A stretch of DNA of 64,000 bases from Agrypnia vestita (taxonomy: Eukaryota; Arthropoda; Insecta; Trichoptera; Phryganeidae), in contig JADDOH010004277.1 in assembly GCA_016648135.1 (NCBI GenBank), positions 25,238 through 89,237 on the forward strand. The letters run 5' to 3'. Below, piece after piece: positions 1 to 10,634 of this stretch; positions within the stretch are counted from its first letter, which is position 1, and each line of letters begins with the position of its first letter. The notes beneath the pieces were generated by a model, which worked only from the letters and a program-made list of their open reading frames with translations, did no database searches and was not told where the DNA came from. The position numbers and the translations under genes were made by a program.

Positions 1-88
1 CCTTAGGTCATGGCTGCTTGAGCATTTTCGACTCATAATCAAGGCATAAATATAGTCCTGCGAGGTTATCAATGTTTTCCAAATAACC

Positions 89-90
<2 letters not shown>
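1..90. mobile_element. Truncated end of a long fold-back MITE
   Basis: This is a copy of one arm of the 523-bp fold-back element at 20696-21218. Both share the string cgactcataatcaaggca, then tagtcctgcgaggttat and gttttccaaataaccct. The element is cut by the window edge. It ends at a long (TA)n run (about 92-122), which fits TA as the insertion target. Confidence 0.75.

Positions 91-122
<32 letters not shown>
91..122. repeat. (TA)n microsatellite
   Basis: Uninterrupted TA dinucleotides directly after the fold-back element end. Similar short (TA)n runs occur near 318-337, 38612-38637 and 53240-53264. Confidence 0.95.
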
Positions 123-126
<4 letters not shown>

Positions 127-172
127 TCAACTACCTATCAACAACTATCAAACATTGACGACTTGTTAAGTC

Positions 173-245
173 GCTGGGATAGTGAAATTGGTAACACGCT
201 GTGCGCGAAACACGGAGGTCCGTGGTTCGAATCCAGGTTCCAGCA
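173..245 (+). tRNA. tRNA-like sequence (pseudogene or SINE head)
   Basis: The 73 nt number exactly like a tRNA. A 7-bp acceptor (gctggga with ttccagc, one G-T pair), T8-A9, a 3-bp D stem (gtg/cac) with G18 G19, a 5-bp anticodon stem (ctgtg/cacgg), a 5-base variable loop and a 7-base T loop ttcgaat on a stem with one mismatch, then A73. An oligo-T run follows at 251-255. The anticodon loop is cgcgaaa. It lacks the invariant U33, and a formal anticodon CGA (Ser) does not suit a tRNA with a short variable arm. So it is more likely a pseudogene or SINE-derived than a working tRNA. Confidence 0.5.
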
Positions 246-341
246 TTTAATTTTTCTGTTTTATTATTTGATATTTGTGTATTTCTCTTTATTTCATTTA
301 TTTATTTCGTATTAAATACATATATATATATATATATGCAT

Positions 342-485
342 GTTGGTAGAGCAGGCCGGAGATACTTGTCATTGGGATAGTGGGCTGAGGTTTAAAAAAT
401 GAATGAAGGTATTGTTTTTATGAAGGTATTTTGTAACCAGTATCCTATTAGTGTCTCGTCAAAAAAAAGATAATAAAAAAAATGA
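342..485 (+). mobile_element. 3' tail of a LINE (family also at 12146-12290)
   Basis: It shares with 12146-12290 the order gagc, a GC-rich word, gataatgggc-like string (gggatagtgggc here), tatcctattagtgtctc, and an (AATAAA)-type tail. This looks like the 3' untranslated end of a non-LTR retrotransposon, with the coding part lost. The class is inferred from the A-rich repeat tail. Confidence 0.5.
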
Positions 486-1264
486 ATACCTTCACTATCC
501 TTCAATGAACATACCATAAGATGTGTGTTACAATCTTAAAGGGAATTTGGAATTCGTGTAGATATTCAGCAAAGGTTTAGCATGCAAAAGGAATTCTCTG
601 AATTTCACGTCTTACGACATTGGCGACTTGTTGCTAGAGCCAACGAAATACGCAAATCAAGCTATAAAAATAAATAAGTGGCATGCACCTACGTAGTATT
701 TATCGTTTTAAAAATGTTTATTTGTATGAAATGGGTAGGTGTATAAATTTAAGACGTAAATTAAATAATGATAAATTTTCATACGAAGCAAATACATTGT
801 GGTGAGACATAATATCTTTGAATAAAATATCACTTTGTTTAAAACCACCTTATTGAATTATTAAGGTTGAATATAACTTATTAAAATCAGAATCACAAAT
901 AATCAAGAAGGCCTTAAGGGAAAAAAGAAACAGAACGTAAACTTTAGTGGGGGTTAGTTGAGAGAGAGGGTGTATGGGTGGGCGTAGTTAATTAGAAGGG
1001 GAACATATCTAGAATTGGGTTACGCGATAAATATAATTGTTTATTAAGTAAATAGTTTTTATTTATTTGTAATGATATTTTTATTTTTAAGGCTTCTAAA
1101 TTATTAAGACATATGCCTATGTCATTTCTATGAAGTATAATTGGTTAAATAAAGGCTTTTTATCTATTAAATGAATCGCGAAATCTGAATAGCCTACACT
1201 ATTTAGGCATCTTTTGTGTTCAATGACTCTCGTATTTATATTAATAAATTATTAATTTACTGTT
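486..1264. other. Intronic AT-rich sequence, no gene seen
   Basis: Nothing recognised on either strand. A G-rich patch lies at about 950-1015 (agagagagggtgtatgggtg). Similar G-rich patches occur at about 36170-36240, 43215-43275 and 53035-53170, without an obvious shared boundary. Confidence 0.6.
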
Positions 1265-1985
1265 TACCCTAGGACCTGCAAGAGTGGATAAATTCCTTCA
1301 ATGAAGAGTGCACTCAAGTAGGGATGAAGATTAGTACTGCCAAAACAGAGGTTATGGTCGTAGGAAGAGACCGAGAGCAGTGCTCGATCAGCATACAAGG
1401 GACGGGAGTCAGGAAAGTGAAATAGATACAAGAATCGGAGCTGCAGCTGGCGTTCTACGCTCTTTATATGGTGCGGTGATAAGAAAATCCGAGCTTAGTG
1501 TCAAGTCAAAACTGACTTTTTAAATCTGTGTACAGGCCTACTCTAATATATGGCCATCAAATTTGGATCCTGATGGAGAGAGTGAGATCAAGGGTCCAGG
1601 CTGCCGAGATGAGTTTTCTAAGGGGGGTAGCGGAAGTCACACTGATGGACAGAGTGAGAAGTGCCGGCATAAGGCATACACTCGGTATGGAGCCCCTACT
1701 CCTGCACATAGAAAAATCACAACTGAGGTGGCTTAGACATGTGCTCAGAATGCTAGAGGAACGATTACCAAGAAGAATTCTTTTGGCAAAAGAATTCTTA
1801 AGACGGCCGGTGGGTCGACCCAGATTAAGCTGGGAGAGACAACAAAAAAATGTATTTGAAAATAGAATGGGTCTGGACTGGTTGACTCGAGAGGAAGCAG
1901 CGCAAGACAGGGCATCATGGAAGCACCTTGTCGAGTCTTTGGGCCCCCGACCCTACTAGGACAAGGGGAAGAAGATTATGATGAT
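1265..1985 (+). pseudogene. RTE-type LINE reverse transcriptase, 3' fragment
   Basis: Decayed C-terminal part of a non-LTR reverse transcriptase. Readable pieces are EWINSFNEECTQVGMKIST, VRSLYGAVIRKSELS-type text, YRPTLIYGHQIWILMERVRS, EMSFLRGVAEVTLMDRVRSA, RWLRHVLRM, GRPRLSWERQQKNVF and a final LVESLGPRPY before the stop at about 1959. The best open stretch is 1528-1959. A second copy of the same family lies at 46548-47530. Compared with it, this copy lacks about 55-60 bp around 1402, removing the conserved KYLGVELTSD stretch, and has further frame breaks near 1515-1525. The 3' end runs into gaagaagattatgatgatt, the GAT-rich tail usual for RTE elements. No palm motif is left. Confidence 0.85.
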
Positions 1986-2731
1986 TAATTTATATTCCTA
2001 GGAGAGAATTTAAATTCATTACTTACTTCAATTTATTTATTACTGAATATATCATTATTACTTTACGTTTTTTGTTTTTTACAGTACATCTATTTTATTT
2101 ACTTCAATTAAATATTTCATTTATACTTCTAACATATCTGCTATAAACCGAATTACGTATATTAATTACCTTTATTATATTACACTGTAAGCGAACTCCT
2201 TTACCAAGCACGAGCAGTTCTGCTTTCTTACAGAGGTAGCACTAAAACGATTTATTGTTACAACTTAATATATTTTACCTATGCGATTCAAATATAACAA
2301 TTTAATTAACTAAAATATATTTTAAAAATCCATGAAAAAGTTTATCTTTAACGATGAAACACATTAAATTGAAGACTTGGTTGAAAAGCGTTGAATTCCA
2401 TTAAGAAAATTGACGTTTTTTCCGTGCCTATATACACCCTCATTGTGCTAAAATGATTGGAATATCAGAGATTAAACTACATATTTTTATGTTCGTTATA
2501 TTCACAAAGCGTTCACCATTATGAAGATATTATTTACATTTCAGGTTTTTGACGCTGAAATGTAAATAACTACTTAATAATATGTAATAATATTAATAAT
2601 AATAATGAAGCTGAAATGTAAATAATAATGAAATACCTACACAGAGATTTATTTAGTCCTCAATTTACTTTTGTATTAAGTCCGTCTTTCCGTTATCTGC
2701 GCTCAACTGTAGGCGAACTCAAATCCATCCG

Positions 2732-2923
2732 GTTTGAGTTTTCTGCTATATTCTGCCGCGTTTCTACGACTTTTTTGGCTGACGTTTCAAACCCCATTGC
2801 AGAGTCCATCACAAAAGTCATCACAACGCAACACAATAACATATCGTCCTTGATAATGGACCCTGCAATGGGATCCAAAACATCAGTCAGAGGGGTCGTA
2901 GAAACACGGCAGAATATCGCAGA
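2732..2923. mobile_element. Palindromic MITE
   Basis: Two inverted arms: 2732-2770 (ttttctgctatattctgcc ...) and 2885-2923 (... ggcagaatatcgcagaaaa). Further inward matches exist (ctgacgtttca / aaacatcag; ccattgcagagtcc / ggaccctgcaatgg). The palindrome makes long open frames on both strands, which are not genes. A relative of one arm is at about 38285-38350 (gatattctgccgtgtatatc, ggccgaagtttcgg). Confidence 0.75.
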
Positions 2924-3608
2924 AAACTTCAACTAAAAGATTCTGAACGGCCGTGAAAACCTATGAACATTTTTACTCAAATTCGACAGCGAGTCTCGAC
3001 ATGTGTGCAAAAATGTCACCAAAACCATTATTACATTCAACTGTTTTTCTGAAAAATTAGACAAACAGAAGGCATTAAATTATAATCATCCTTTTTCTTT
3101 TAACTGCTGCTGGAGAATGCAAAGTCACTCAACTGTCGAAACTTAAATGATCAATGGATTTTTGACGTTTGACGTACAATAAGCTTTAAATGAGACGTAA
3201 GATAGGGAATCTCTGAGACACAGTGTGCACAATGAGACTTAGAATGTATATTAAGCAAATACAAATATAAATATTAAATAAATATTATTATATTAGTTGA
3301 TATTAATTTAAGTAAATGTTTAAAATATATACTGGTCTACAAAAGGAGTTTAAAAATTTGTTAAATGATTCGGAAGAATATAACATTTACATTTAAAAGA
3401 AAATTGGTTAATATTTCACTTTAAAAATAAAGAGGTGAATATAATGTTTAAAAAATATATAAAACTTCATATAAAAAAAATACTACGAGTAGAAAGTAAA
3501 TTTTTGGTAATAACCTAAGTGAGTACTAAGAGCGATCCCTGTTTACGAGTTTGTCAATAAAATCAAAAGCGTAAGACGGATATTATCAATTTTTGGTATG
3601 TGTTAAAC

Positions 3609-4063
3609 CAGGGGTGCACACTGAGTGTGTACGTTGAAGCGTGACTTATGTATGTAGTATGTAAACATAATATAAATAAATTGCTTATCTCGTTATTTTC
3701 CCATTACAATCCTTATCCGATCATTCGGACTTTAATATATCGAATGTGAGGTATAAAAGCAAAGGCAGCAATATCCAAAAAAATTAATGTAGTCAACAAT
3801 TTTAAATGTACTGAATTCTAGATTTTATGTATTTATCCTTTCCTAAATCAAATTTATAGGTTTGTTTACGATAAAATATTGAATTCAGTACATTCTAATT
3901 TAGTAATCCTCGATGACTGCATTAATTTTTTTTGGATTTTGCTGCCTTTTCTTTTATATCCCACATATAATATTCTGTAACATAAATATTTAATTTCGAT
4001 GTTTTTCCCAAAATATATGTTTATGTAAAAGTCACGCTTCAATATCCTCACTGCACGCGCCTG
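3609..4063. mobile_element. hAT-type MITE with 8-bp target duplication
   Basis: 455-bp non-autonomous element. The left end is caggggtgcacactgagtg and the right end, read inward on the minus strand, is caggcgcgtgcagtgagga. Both are followed by ttgaagcgtgactt. The flanks are TGTTAAAC (3601-3608) and TGTTTAAC (4064-4071), an 8-bp duplication with one mismatch. CAGGGGCGTGCA-like ends and 8-bp duplications are those of hAT transposons. Related pieces lie at 12980-13193, 47975-48060 and 52394-52495. Confidence 0.8.
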
Positions 4064-4071
4064 TGTTTAAC

Positions 4072-6029
4072 ATAAAGAAGTATAACTAATCGAATTGTTA
4101 TGGGAGAGTTTTACGTAGGAATGTAAACGTATGGCTTATTGAATGCAAGCAATCGTTGGGGTTACAAAAGAATTCTGTTTTTATTTTCAGTCGTTTTTCA
4201 TAAAAGCTTTTTTTTATTTTATGCCTGATAAAATAACGCAATAACGTTAAATGTTTTTGTAGAATACATGACCTGGTTTTGCGAAATTGATGAATGATTA
4301 TTGTATTGTCATCCATAATACATCTCTCTGCCAAATTTCAATTAATCAGGAAGTGGGTCAAATACTAAATGCAAAATTTTGTGACTGACAGACATGAATT
4401 GAAACTAAATAAAAGCTTGTAAAAAATTGGACTATATTGTGAGGGTCGAATCTCCGAATACTTCATCACTATTATACACACAAAATATATAGTGGTTTCT
4501 CACCAGTCTTTGATCACAATGTTAGAGTCTATTCTATGGTGGTGGTGTAGTTAAGATATAAATTAAATTATTTATATCTTAACTCTTAACACAGCCACGG
4601 CACTAAATATGTCAAGTATCGCAGAAACAGGTGTAGATTACGGAAAAAACTGGCTCAATCTCAGTACTCACAGACATGAATTTTGTGTACACAGATCGAT
4701 TAAATTAATGTTTTGAAATATAGAAAAAAGTAATATGCGAAACGCTGTATGCAAAAATTATCAACTTTCATTTGATGCATGCAAATATTATCAACAAGAA
4801 AACAAAAGGTAAAATTCACATTATCTCAGTTTTCAGCGCGCTCACTAAATGGCATTCAGAATCATCTTATATATACTTCTTCCTAATCTTCTTAATCAGT
4901 TCAGGGGCCCATCCCATCCCATATAACAGTTTGCGTTCAAAAGCAATCTGTAAAATGATTCATCTTTATTTCAAACATGCTGTGCAACCTGTAATTAATA
5001 ACAAAACATGTATCTGGTAGCTATAAATGCGCTCTAGTGATACAGTATTTTCGTGTTGTGTTCTCAACACGGAAGCGCACCGAGCGCCTACTCGTATACT
5101 CACACTCGCGTCTTTTAGATGTGTTATTCATGTCAGCATTTATCATAATACCTGTACTACGTTGAATTGGAAAAAAAAACACTTTGTTATCACAGAGATC
5201 ATTCGGAGGTTTTCAGAAAACCACTCTTCAATATTTTCAGATCTTTTCAGATGGCCGGGTGTATTATTTTGATCTTTGTGATAAATTGTACAAAATTTTA
5301 TTATATTTTTATTGAAGCATAACGGTTGAAGTGTTTCGCTATCTAGAAATGTTAAAGAACATCGAAAACATCCCGGGGCGATAAAATTTTGTGTATTTAC
5401 GTTTAATTTACGGCTCGTAAAACATGATATTCCAACCAAGCCCGGCCCAGGAATAGGTTCGCGAAACGAGTTTCCTTAGATTTGAAAATAAAATTGTTCG
5501 TAATATTTCGTTTTATCTGTAATAACATTCGCTGGAACCGAATTCTGCCGAGACCTTTATGGCTGAGATGAATGGGAATATTTGTCGACTCTTCGTTATT
5601 CATCTCTTTATAAGATACATTTTATTTTGTGTATCATTCATTACATAAATCAGACGTGGATGTAAACGCATGAAAACTGTTATTTTAAGAAGTACCCATC
5701 TATTTCTTCTGCTATTCAATGAAATAAGAATGTAACAGAAAATTTTTTTAGTCCGCAATATGCCATATAATATTAATAAAAATCATAATATTTTTTTGAT
5801 GAGATACTTATATAAGAAATAGAAACGATAACTTAATTGATAATTTAAAAATCTTTTAAATTCCGTATGGCAGTACCTCACCGAATCAGCTTGAATTTCA
5901 CTTGTAAGAATTCATTATTGAAACTACTTGATTTCTATTATATACTACGGAGTTTACATAATTAGGTAGTCGAAAAATAATTTATGATATATTATTCAAT
6001 CATATTTCATATGTATTTACTGAGAACAC
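4072..6029. other. Intronic sequence, no gene seen
   Basis: Moderately complex AT-rich DNA with a few short open frames that show no motif. A 15-bp perfect stem lies at 4549-4563/4570-4584 (agttaagatataaat). A less AT-rich stretch at about 5330-5590 has no repeat relatives in this window and could be conserved non-coding DNA. That is only a guess. Confidence 0.5.
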
Positions 6030-6445
6030 AATTAGTGGATTTTGCCCACAGAGAGATAAACCATAGAAGTCTCACAAAGATGAAGATATTTATATGGGAA
6101 ACGTGTATAGAAGTCTTGATATGGTGGCTCAGGGCTTGTGACCTGCACGAGCTGGTTTGTGTATTATCTTATCACTTTACTAAATATAACATTCACCAAT
6201 TCCACCGTAAGAATATCCACACTTTGTCAGTTTTTTTGAAGTTGTATATACATTCTACATCTGTATTCTTTCAAATATTTGAAGGAACTACGCTAGAGAC
6301 GTCTATGGTCCTTCCCATGACATAGTTATTATATATAGATTTTGCAGCTGGTAATGATTAATAAATGGGCCACCCAATGATGACTTCCATACACGTTTCC
6401 CATACAAAAAGTTTCGTTTCAGTGAAACTTCTATCATTTATCTTT
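6030..6445. mobile_element. Inverted pair of an interspersed repeat (fold-back element)
   Basis: The left arm (6040-6165) reads on the minus strand as the same repeat that is on the plus strand at 6362-6445. Shared words are gggaaacgtgtatagaagtc (minus-sense) and cacgtttcccata with gacttccata on the plus side. The arms carry the motif found in plus orientation near 56400, 60260, 61360 and 62115 (agccctgggccatcctata class). This looks like a roughly 400-bp element with long inverted ends. Confidence 0.6.
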
Positions 6446-7060
6446 ATTATATTTAACCACGGTAAAACTAATTTATTTTTGTATTTACAATTAATTGAAG
6501 AATAAAATGTTTTTTGTACAATATAATATTTGAAGTTTATTTGAGTTGATTTATAAAATCCCTTGGCATTTTATTAGCAATTTTCTTTAACAGTGACATC
6601 CATAAAATACATATTTTTTCTAATATTCCCGCTTCTTCGAAAAATATTTAAATCACTCTCGCGTCATATACGCTGAGAGGAAAATAGAAAGGAATCAAAA
6701 CTGATCGCGAATAAGATTATGTATCTCTTGTAAATCCTTGACTAGTAACACGGTATTGAAGAATAGCAACTTTAATCTAACAAAATAAAGAGCAATCTAA
6801 CTTTACCCGATTCCACTAACTCAACAAATTTGAAGACGTTCCTTCAGATTTTCAATTTCGGTTTCCATTTGTTTGTTCGAATTATTAGAAAACTTTATAT
6901 AACAAGACCATAAATTCGTTTATACAATATTACTCAATTACGTTCAAAATCTACATATTTACAAAATACACATATTTATAAAAAGTATTTTTGAAAAACG
7001 CTAAAATCGATTATGGTCACGATATTTAACAAAGATTTTACACATTACAAATACATATCT
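6446..7060. other. Intronic AT-rich sequence, no gene seen
   Basis: Nothing recognised. Base composition is like the rest of the intron. Confidence 0.6.
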
Positions 7061-7061
7061 T

Positions 7062-7200
7062 CTTTCTTCTTCTTCCATGCACTGTCCCAACTCATTGCCT
7101 AGGTAGGCTGTTGGGGTCGACTCTTCTCGTTCTCAGGCTATATCTTCTTCGGTTCTGGGTATCGCTTTCATCCAGGCCGTTTATTTTGGAGCATTGAGTC
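7062..7200 (-). mobile_element. 3' end of an RTE-type LINE
   Basis: On the minus strand the sequence gives a reverse-transcriptase C-terminus-like frame (RRVDPNSLPRQ, a stop, then VGTVHGRRRKK), ending in a gaagaagaagaaagaag tail. RTE elements in insects often end in such purine-rich repeats after a short W/R-rich terminus. Only the last roughly 130 bp survive. Confidence 0.5.
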
Positions 7201-7594
7201 ATCCAAGAAATATTTAATACAATTCCTTGCTAAAATATGTTTATATCCATTTAATAAAACTTTTTTTTTGATTTTTATAGCGTTAACTTTATGGATGGAC
7301 ATAATTATTAATTTTAATTAATTAAAAAAACATATTCCTAAAAAATGTCTAAGTTCAAAATAATTAACCCAAGTGAGCAGATCAAAAAGTTTCCGATTAT
7401 CCTTTTTATATAGCCTTTCAAGAGTTGTATTTATTTTACACAGAATTTCATCACTTTGTTTGTCGTTATTTTCTTTCTAGAATCGCCGGTGAAGTCAAAG
7501 AGCTAAAGAGCTTAATTTTTGCCCAGTATCTGTAGAAAAGGAAACACGGAAAATTGTCGAGAAGTTCGTACAAAAATCTACAGATCTGTTAAAG

Positions 7595-7700
7595 TTACGA
7601 GAACATCTCGGGCGCCAACATATTTGTTGATTTTGTGAAGTGGAACGTTGTTTCTTCTCAGTTTTGTTAAAGCAATCTTTTTAAATTAATTCGATAAAGA
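7595..7700 (-). other. Possible LTR-retrotransposon leader with a primer-binding-site-like word
   Basis: On the minus strand at about 7610-7619 the word TGGCGCCCGA appears. It matches the common retroelement primer-binding-site form, and purine-rich leader-like sequence follows it. No matching LTR pair, gag or pol sequence was seen, so this may be chance. Confidence 0.25.
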
Positions 7701-8073
7701 AGAATGCTTTATTTGGCAAGTTTGAATTCTTGTTTGAATGTTTGAATAAGCATGCATTAATGAAACACAATTTCATATGTAAGATGGTTCTAGTTAACAC
7801 ATCAGCATGCGAACTTTGAACAAATACATAATGCATTAAATAAATATTTAATTTAGGTTTATTTCGCTGAAATTACAGTCATGCGCAGATTTTTTGATTG
7901 TATGAAGTGTACGTCCATGACATCACGCACAAGCGAGACAATATGAACTTTTTTTTAATCCATAATGAGATTATTAAGTGAATACACTTCCTCTTAAGTT
8001 CATAATAAAAGAATAAGTTCAAAATAAAATAAGTAAGTTCATAAATGAAGATAAAATGGTTAAAATCACTCAC

Positions 8074-8201
8074 CGAATGGCTTCTATCATCTGAAGTCCC
8101 ATGTTGACGCAGTTGTAAGCGTGGTTCGGTCTGGAAACAGGAAGGCCGGACACACAGTAATAGCAGTCCCCGAGGATCTTAATCCTCATGCACTGGTTAT
8201 C
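8074..8201 (-). CDS. Ac76E: Adenylyl cyclase exon B (C1 catalytic domain, second metal site)
   Basis: The next exon of the same adenylyl cyclase. It reads [20 protein letters not shown], then [20 protein letters not shown] and AI plus the first two bases of an Arg codon. The Asp in LGDCYYC is the second metal-binding residue of the class III cyclase active site, and [16 protein letters not shown] is the family signature. The acceptor is cttacag before GAT and the donor is CG followed by gtgagt, a near-perfect consensus. The exon starts in phase 0, matching exon A, and ends in phase 2. It is 128 bp with no stop in frame. The following exon (expected MRIGIHTG region) was not found in positions 1-8073. 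SRPxHAxNCVxMGL favours the type-2 branch over types 5, 8 or rutabaga, judged from memory. Confidence 0.94.
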
Positions 8202-8904
8202 CTGTAAGATATTACGTATGATAGACTAAATATAAAAAAACTTAATAAAATATACAGTTGCCTTAATAATAAATTGGTACGTACGGATGTAGTCGTTCAG
8301 AACTAATGATCTGAATCGATTTTCAGTAGCTTAAAATCCTACGGATTCCCATCGAAATGATGAGGCGAAATTTGGGCCAAAAGTAAGTAAGATCCTTTGC
8401 TATATTTATCGGTTACTTCCAACACTACAACAACTACAATATCTAATCGGTAACTTCCCAAATGCACTCAACCACTGAGAAGAAAACTATTTCTTTTCTT
8501 TGTTTTTTTATTGTTATCTTGTCGAAAACGTTTTTTTCTCGGTGAACTACAACTTGCGCAAAATTCAACGGTAGTAAACTACGCTCTTCTGGATATTATA
8601 GGCCGTTATTAATTTAAAAAAATGTCTTATAAATTAATGTAAAATTAAAAAAACTAAAAAACCTTCGTGCACATAAAATAATTTCAAAAAATTAATATGG
8701 ATTCCAATCAGACGGTTCAACAGAAGATGCAATGTTAACTGACGGAATTACATAAGAAAAACAATGCATCGATATATTTTTGGACCTAGCCAAAGTACTG
8801 TCTCCTGCACATCTGGTACATAAATGAGTAGTTTTATTGTTAGAATGATGACTGGCGCAGTTTAAAGATTATCTGCGTAGGGGAAAATCATTATCAATGT
8901 TGGC

Positions 8905-9345
8905 TTTACAACCCCTGGTAGGTCTTGACTTTCTCAAGAGTATTCCTCCGTTGATTTCGGTCTTGCACCAGCTCTCTTTGCTTCTAGATTTCCAAGGTAG
9001 ATATGTATTTGAATATATCATTGCATCTTAATTTTGGTCATCCAAAACTCTTCATCCTGTTGGGCTTGTATAGTAGGGACTTCGGTGTTTATTATTCATT
9101 CATTTTCTCTACATGACCCAACTACGGAAATCTTCCCGAAGTTGGTCATGTGGAGTTGGGTCTTACAAGAAGCTAAACGTCACAAATTTTATAAAATAAA
9201 ATTATTGAACTAAACATTTTTGTAGCGCCTACTCCAAAGTCCATTAATAATCTTCTTCTTCCTCAGCCTTCATCTCTCCACTGATAGGCCTCTTCCATAC
9301 CTTTCCATCCTCCCTTGTTATTTGCTAGTTGTAGCTTTAGTAATA
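8905..9345 (-). mobile_element. Two RTE-type LINE 3' tails
   Basis: At 9240-9345 the minus strand reads tatggaagaggcctatcagt, then ggctgaggaagaagaagatt, a 3' tail typical of insect RTE elements. At 8905-9060 a second tail-like block (ggtaggtcttgactttctc; gatttcggtcttgcaccagc) lies in the same orientation. No open frame remains. Between them (about 9110-9160) is an imperfect hairpin built on acatgacccaact / agttggtcatgt. Confidence 0.5.
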
Positions 9346-10157
9346 TTAATTATAAAATTGTAAAGTTCAAATGATATTGTTGCGTATATTTACACGTGTA
9401 GCTATGTCATGTTTGAACCTTTGAAATGTTTGTGGAACATTTGTACTTTTTCTTGCTGACATAACTTGATCTTTGAAATGAAATATGTAATGCTGCATTA
9501 AATGCTGAATAGACTTACGTTTCGCGTAGATTTTGAAATGATGTGACCAGAGAAATATCATTTTAAACATTTTATTACTCCATATAGAACCAAAAACCCG
9601 ATCAAATCTTTACCTATTTAAGATATCAATATTTGCAAATGAATTATTTTTCTTTGACTGCTTATGATATTTCTTTAAGAAGTCAAACCAAAATACACCA
9701 ACAAAAGTAGACTAAAAATAAATCTATTTAATATAATGAAGAGCATATTTTAAAAATATATACAGTTTATATTTTCGCAATATCGATTCTCAATAGGTCC
9801 AAATCAAAATATAAATTCTAAGAAAAACATAATTTTTTATATACAATTATAGAAATATCCATTCCGCAACTAGGAATATCGAGAAATCAATAATAAAATT
9901 GAGTAAATGTGCAAATTCTCTTCAATGAGATTTATTCAAATATAATATTGCAGAATTGGAATATTTCTACGATGTTTTTAGGATTTTATAGCTGTGAACT
10001 TACGGAAATTTTCACTTCAACTCTTTTCAAATTTATTTATGGCATAATATGAATTTTGTTTGAGTTCTTTTAAATTTTTCGATTTTATGTCTTCTCGTTT
10101 AATGACTTTTTAAATATATTTTTATAATTAGTATTTTTTAAATATAATAAGTATAAA
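9346..10157. other. Intronic AT-rich sequence, no gene seen
   Basis: No motif, repeat boundary or coding similarity seen. Short open frames here are AT-composition artefacts. Confidence 0.6.
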
Positions 10158-10634
10158 CAGAGTGTCTCTAAGCTAGTAGCAATAACTTCAAAACTTCGGG
10201 GGAGTCTTCCTTTGAATATAAAATATTCTTTACACTTTGGATGAAATGTTATGTTATGTGACGAATTCAAATTCTGAATTTTTTTCAATATCATTTGTAA
10301 AACGTTAGACAATCATGAAAGTATTTTACATCGAATATTAAATATTTATTTGCTTTGATTCAAGTCAAATCTGGTTCAAACTTCTGCACGGCTTTAATTT
10401 TATTTTACTAATATTGGAGGGAATGAATTTGTAATATTCGAGAAAAGTTACTTTCACTGTATTTCAACGTTATACAGAAGACGTCAGAAATATTTTTTAA
10501 AAAATGTAAACTCTGATGTCGCTTATCTCTCCTTAAACTTTGACACTTTACATAAAGTATAAACGTATTTTCTATTCAAAATTGAATTAGAAAGACTCTC
10601 CCGGAGTTATTCCTACTAGCTATGAGACATCCTG
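10158..10634. mobile_element. Long fold-back MITE (477 bp)
   Basis: The ends are cagagtgtctctaagctagt on the left and, inverted, caggatgtctcatagctagt on the right. Similarity between the arms continues inward for over 150 bp (ataactt / ataactc; gtaaaacgttagac against the inverted gtctgtataacgt region). Same style as the element at 20696-21218, sharing the internal tgatgtcgc and tatctcc words. TA-target mariner-derived MITEs have such CAGGGTGTC-type ends. The flanking duplication is not clear. Confidence 0.7.

Noticed and set aside
2628..2936. Open frames of 102 and 79 codons on opposite strands over the same DNA
   Set aside because: They encode similar text on both strands because the region is a palindromic MITE. 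No protein motif.
3866..4334. Two minus-strand frames of 61 and 78 codons
   Set aside because: The first is inside the hAT-type MITE, the second has no motif and AT-driven composition.
5143..5439. 98-codon minus-strand frame
   Set aside because: No recognisable motif. An overlapping plus-strand frame of similar length has equal claim, so neither is supported.
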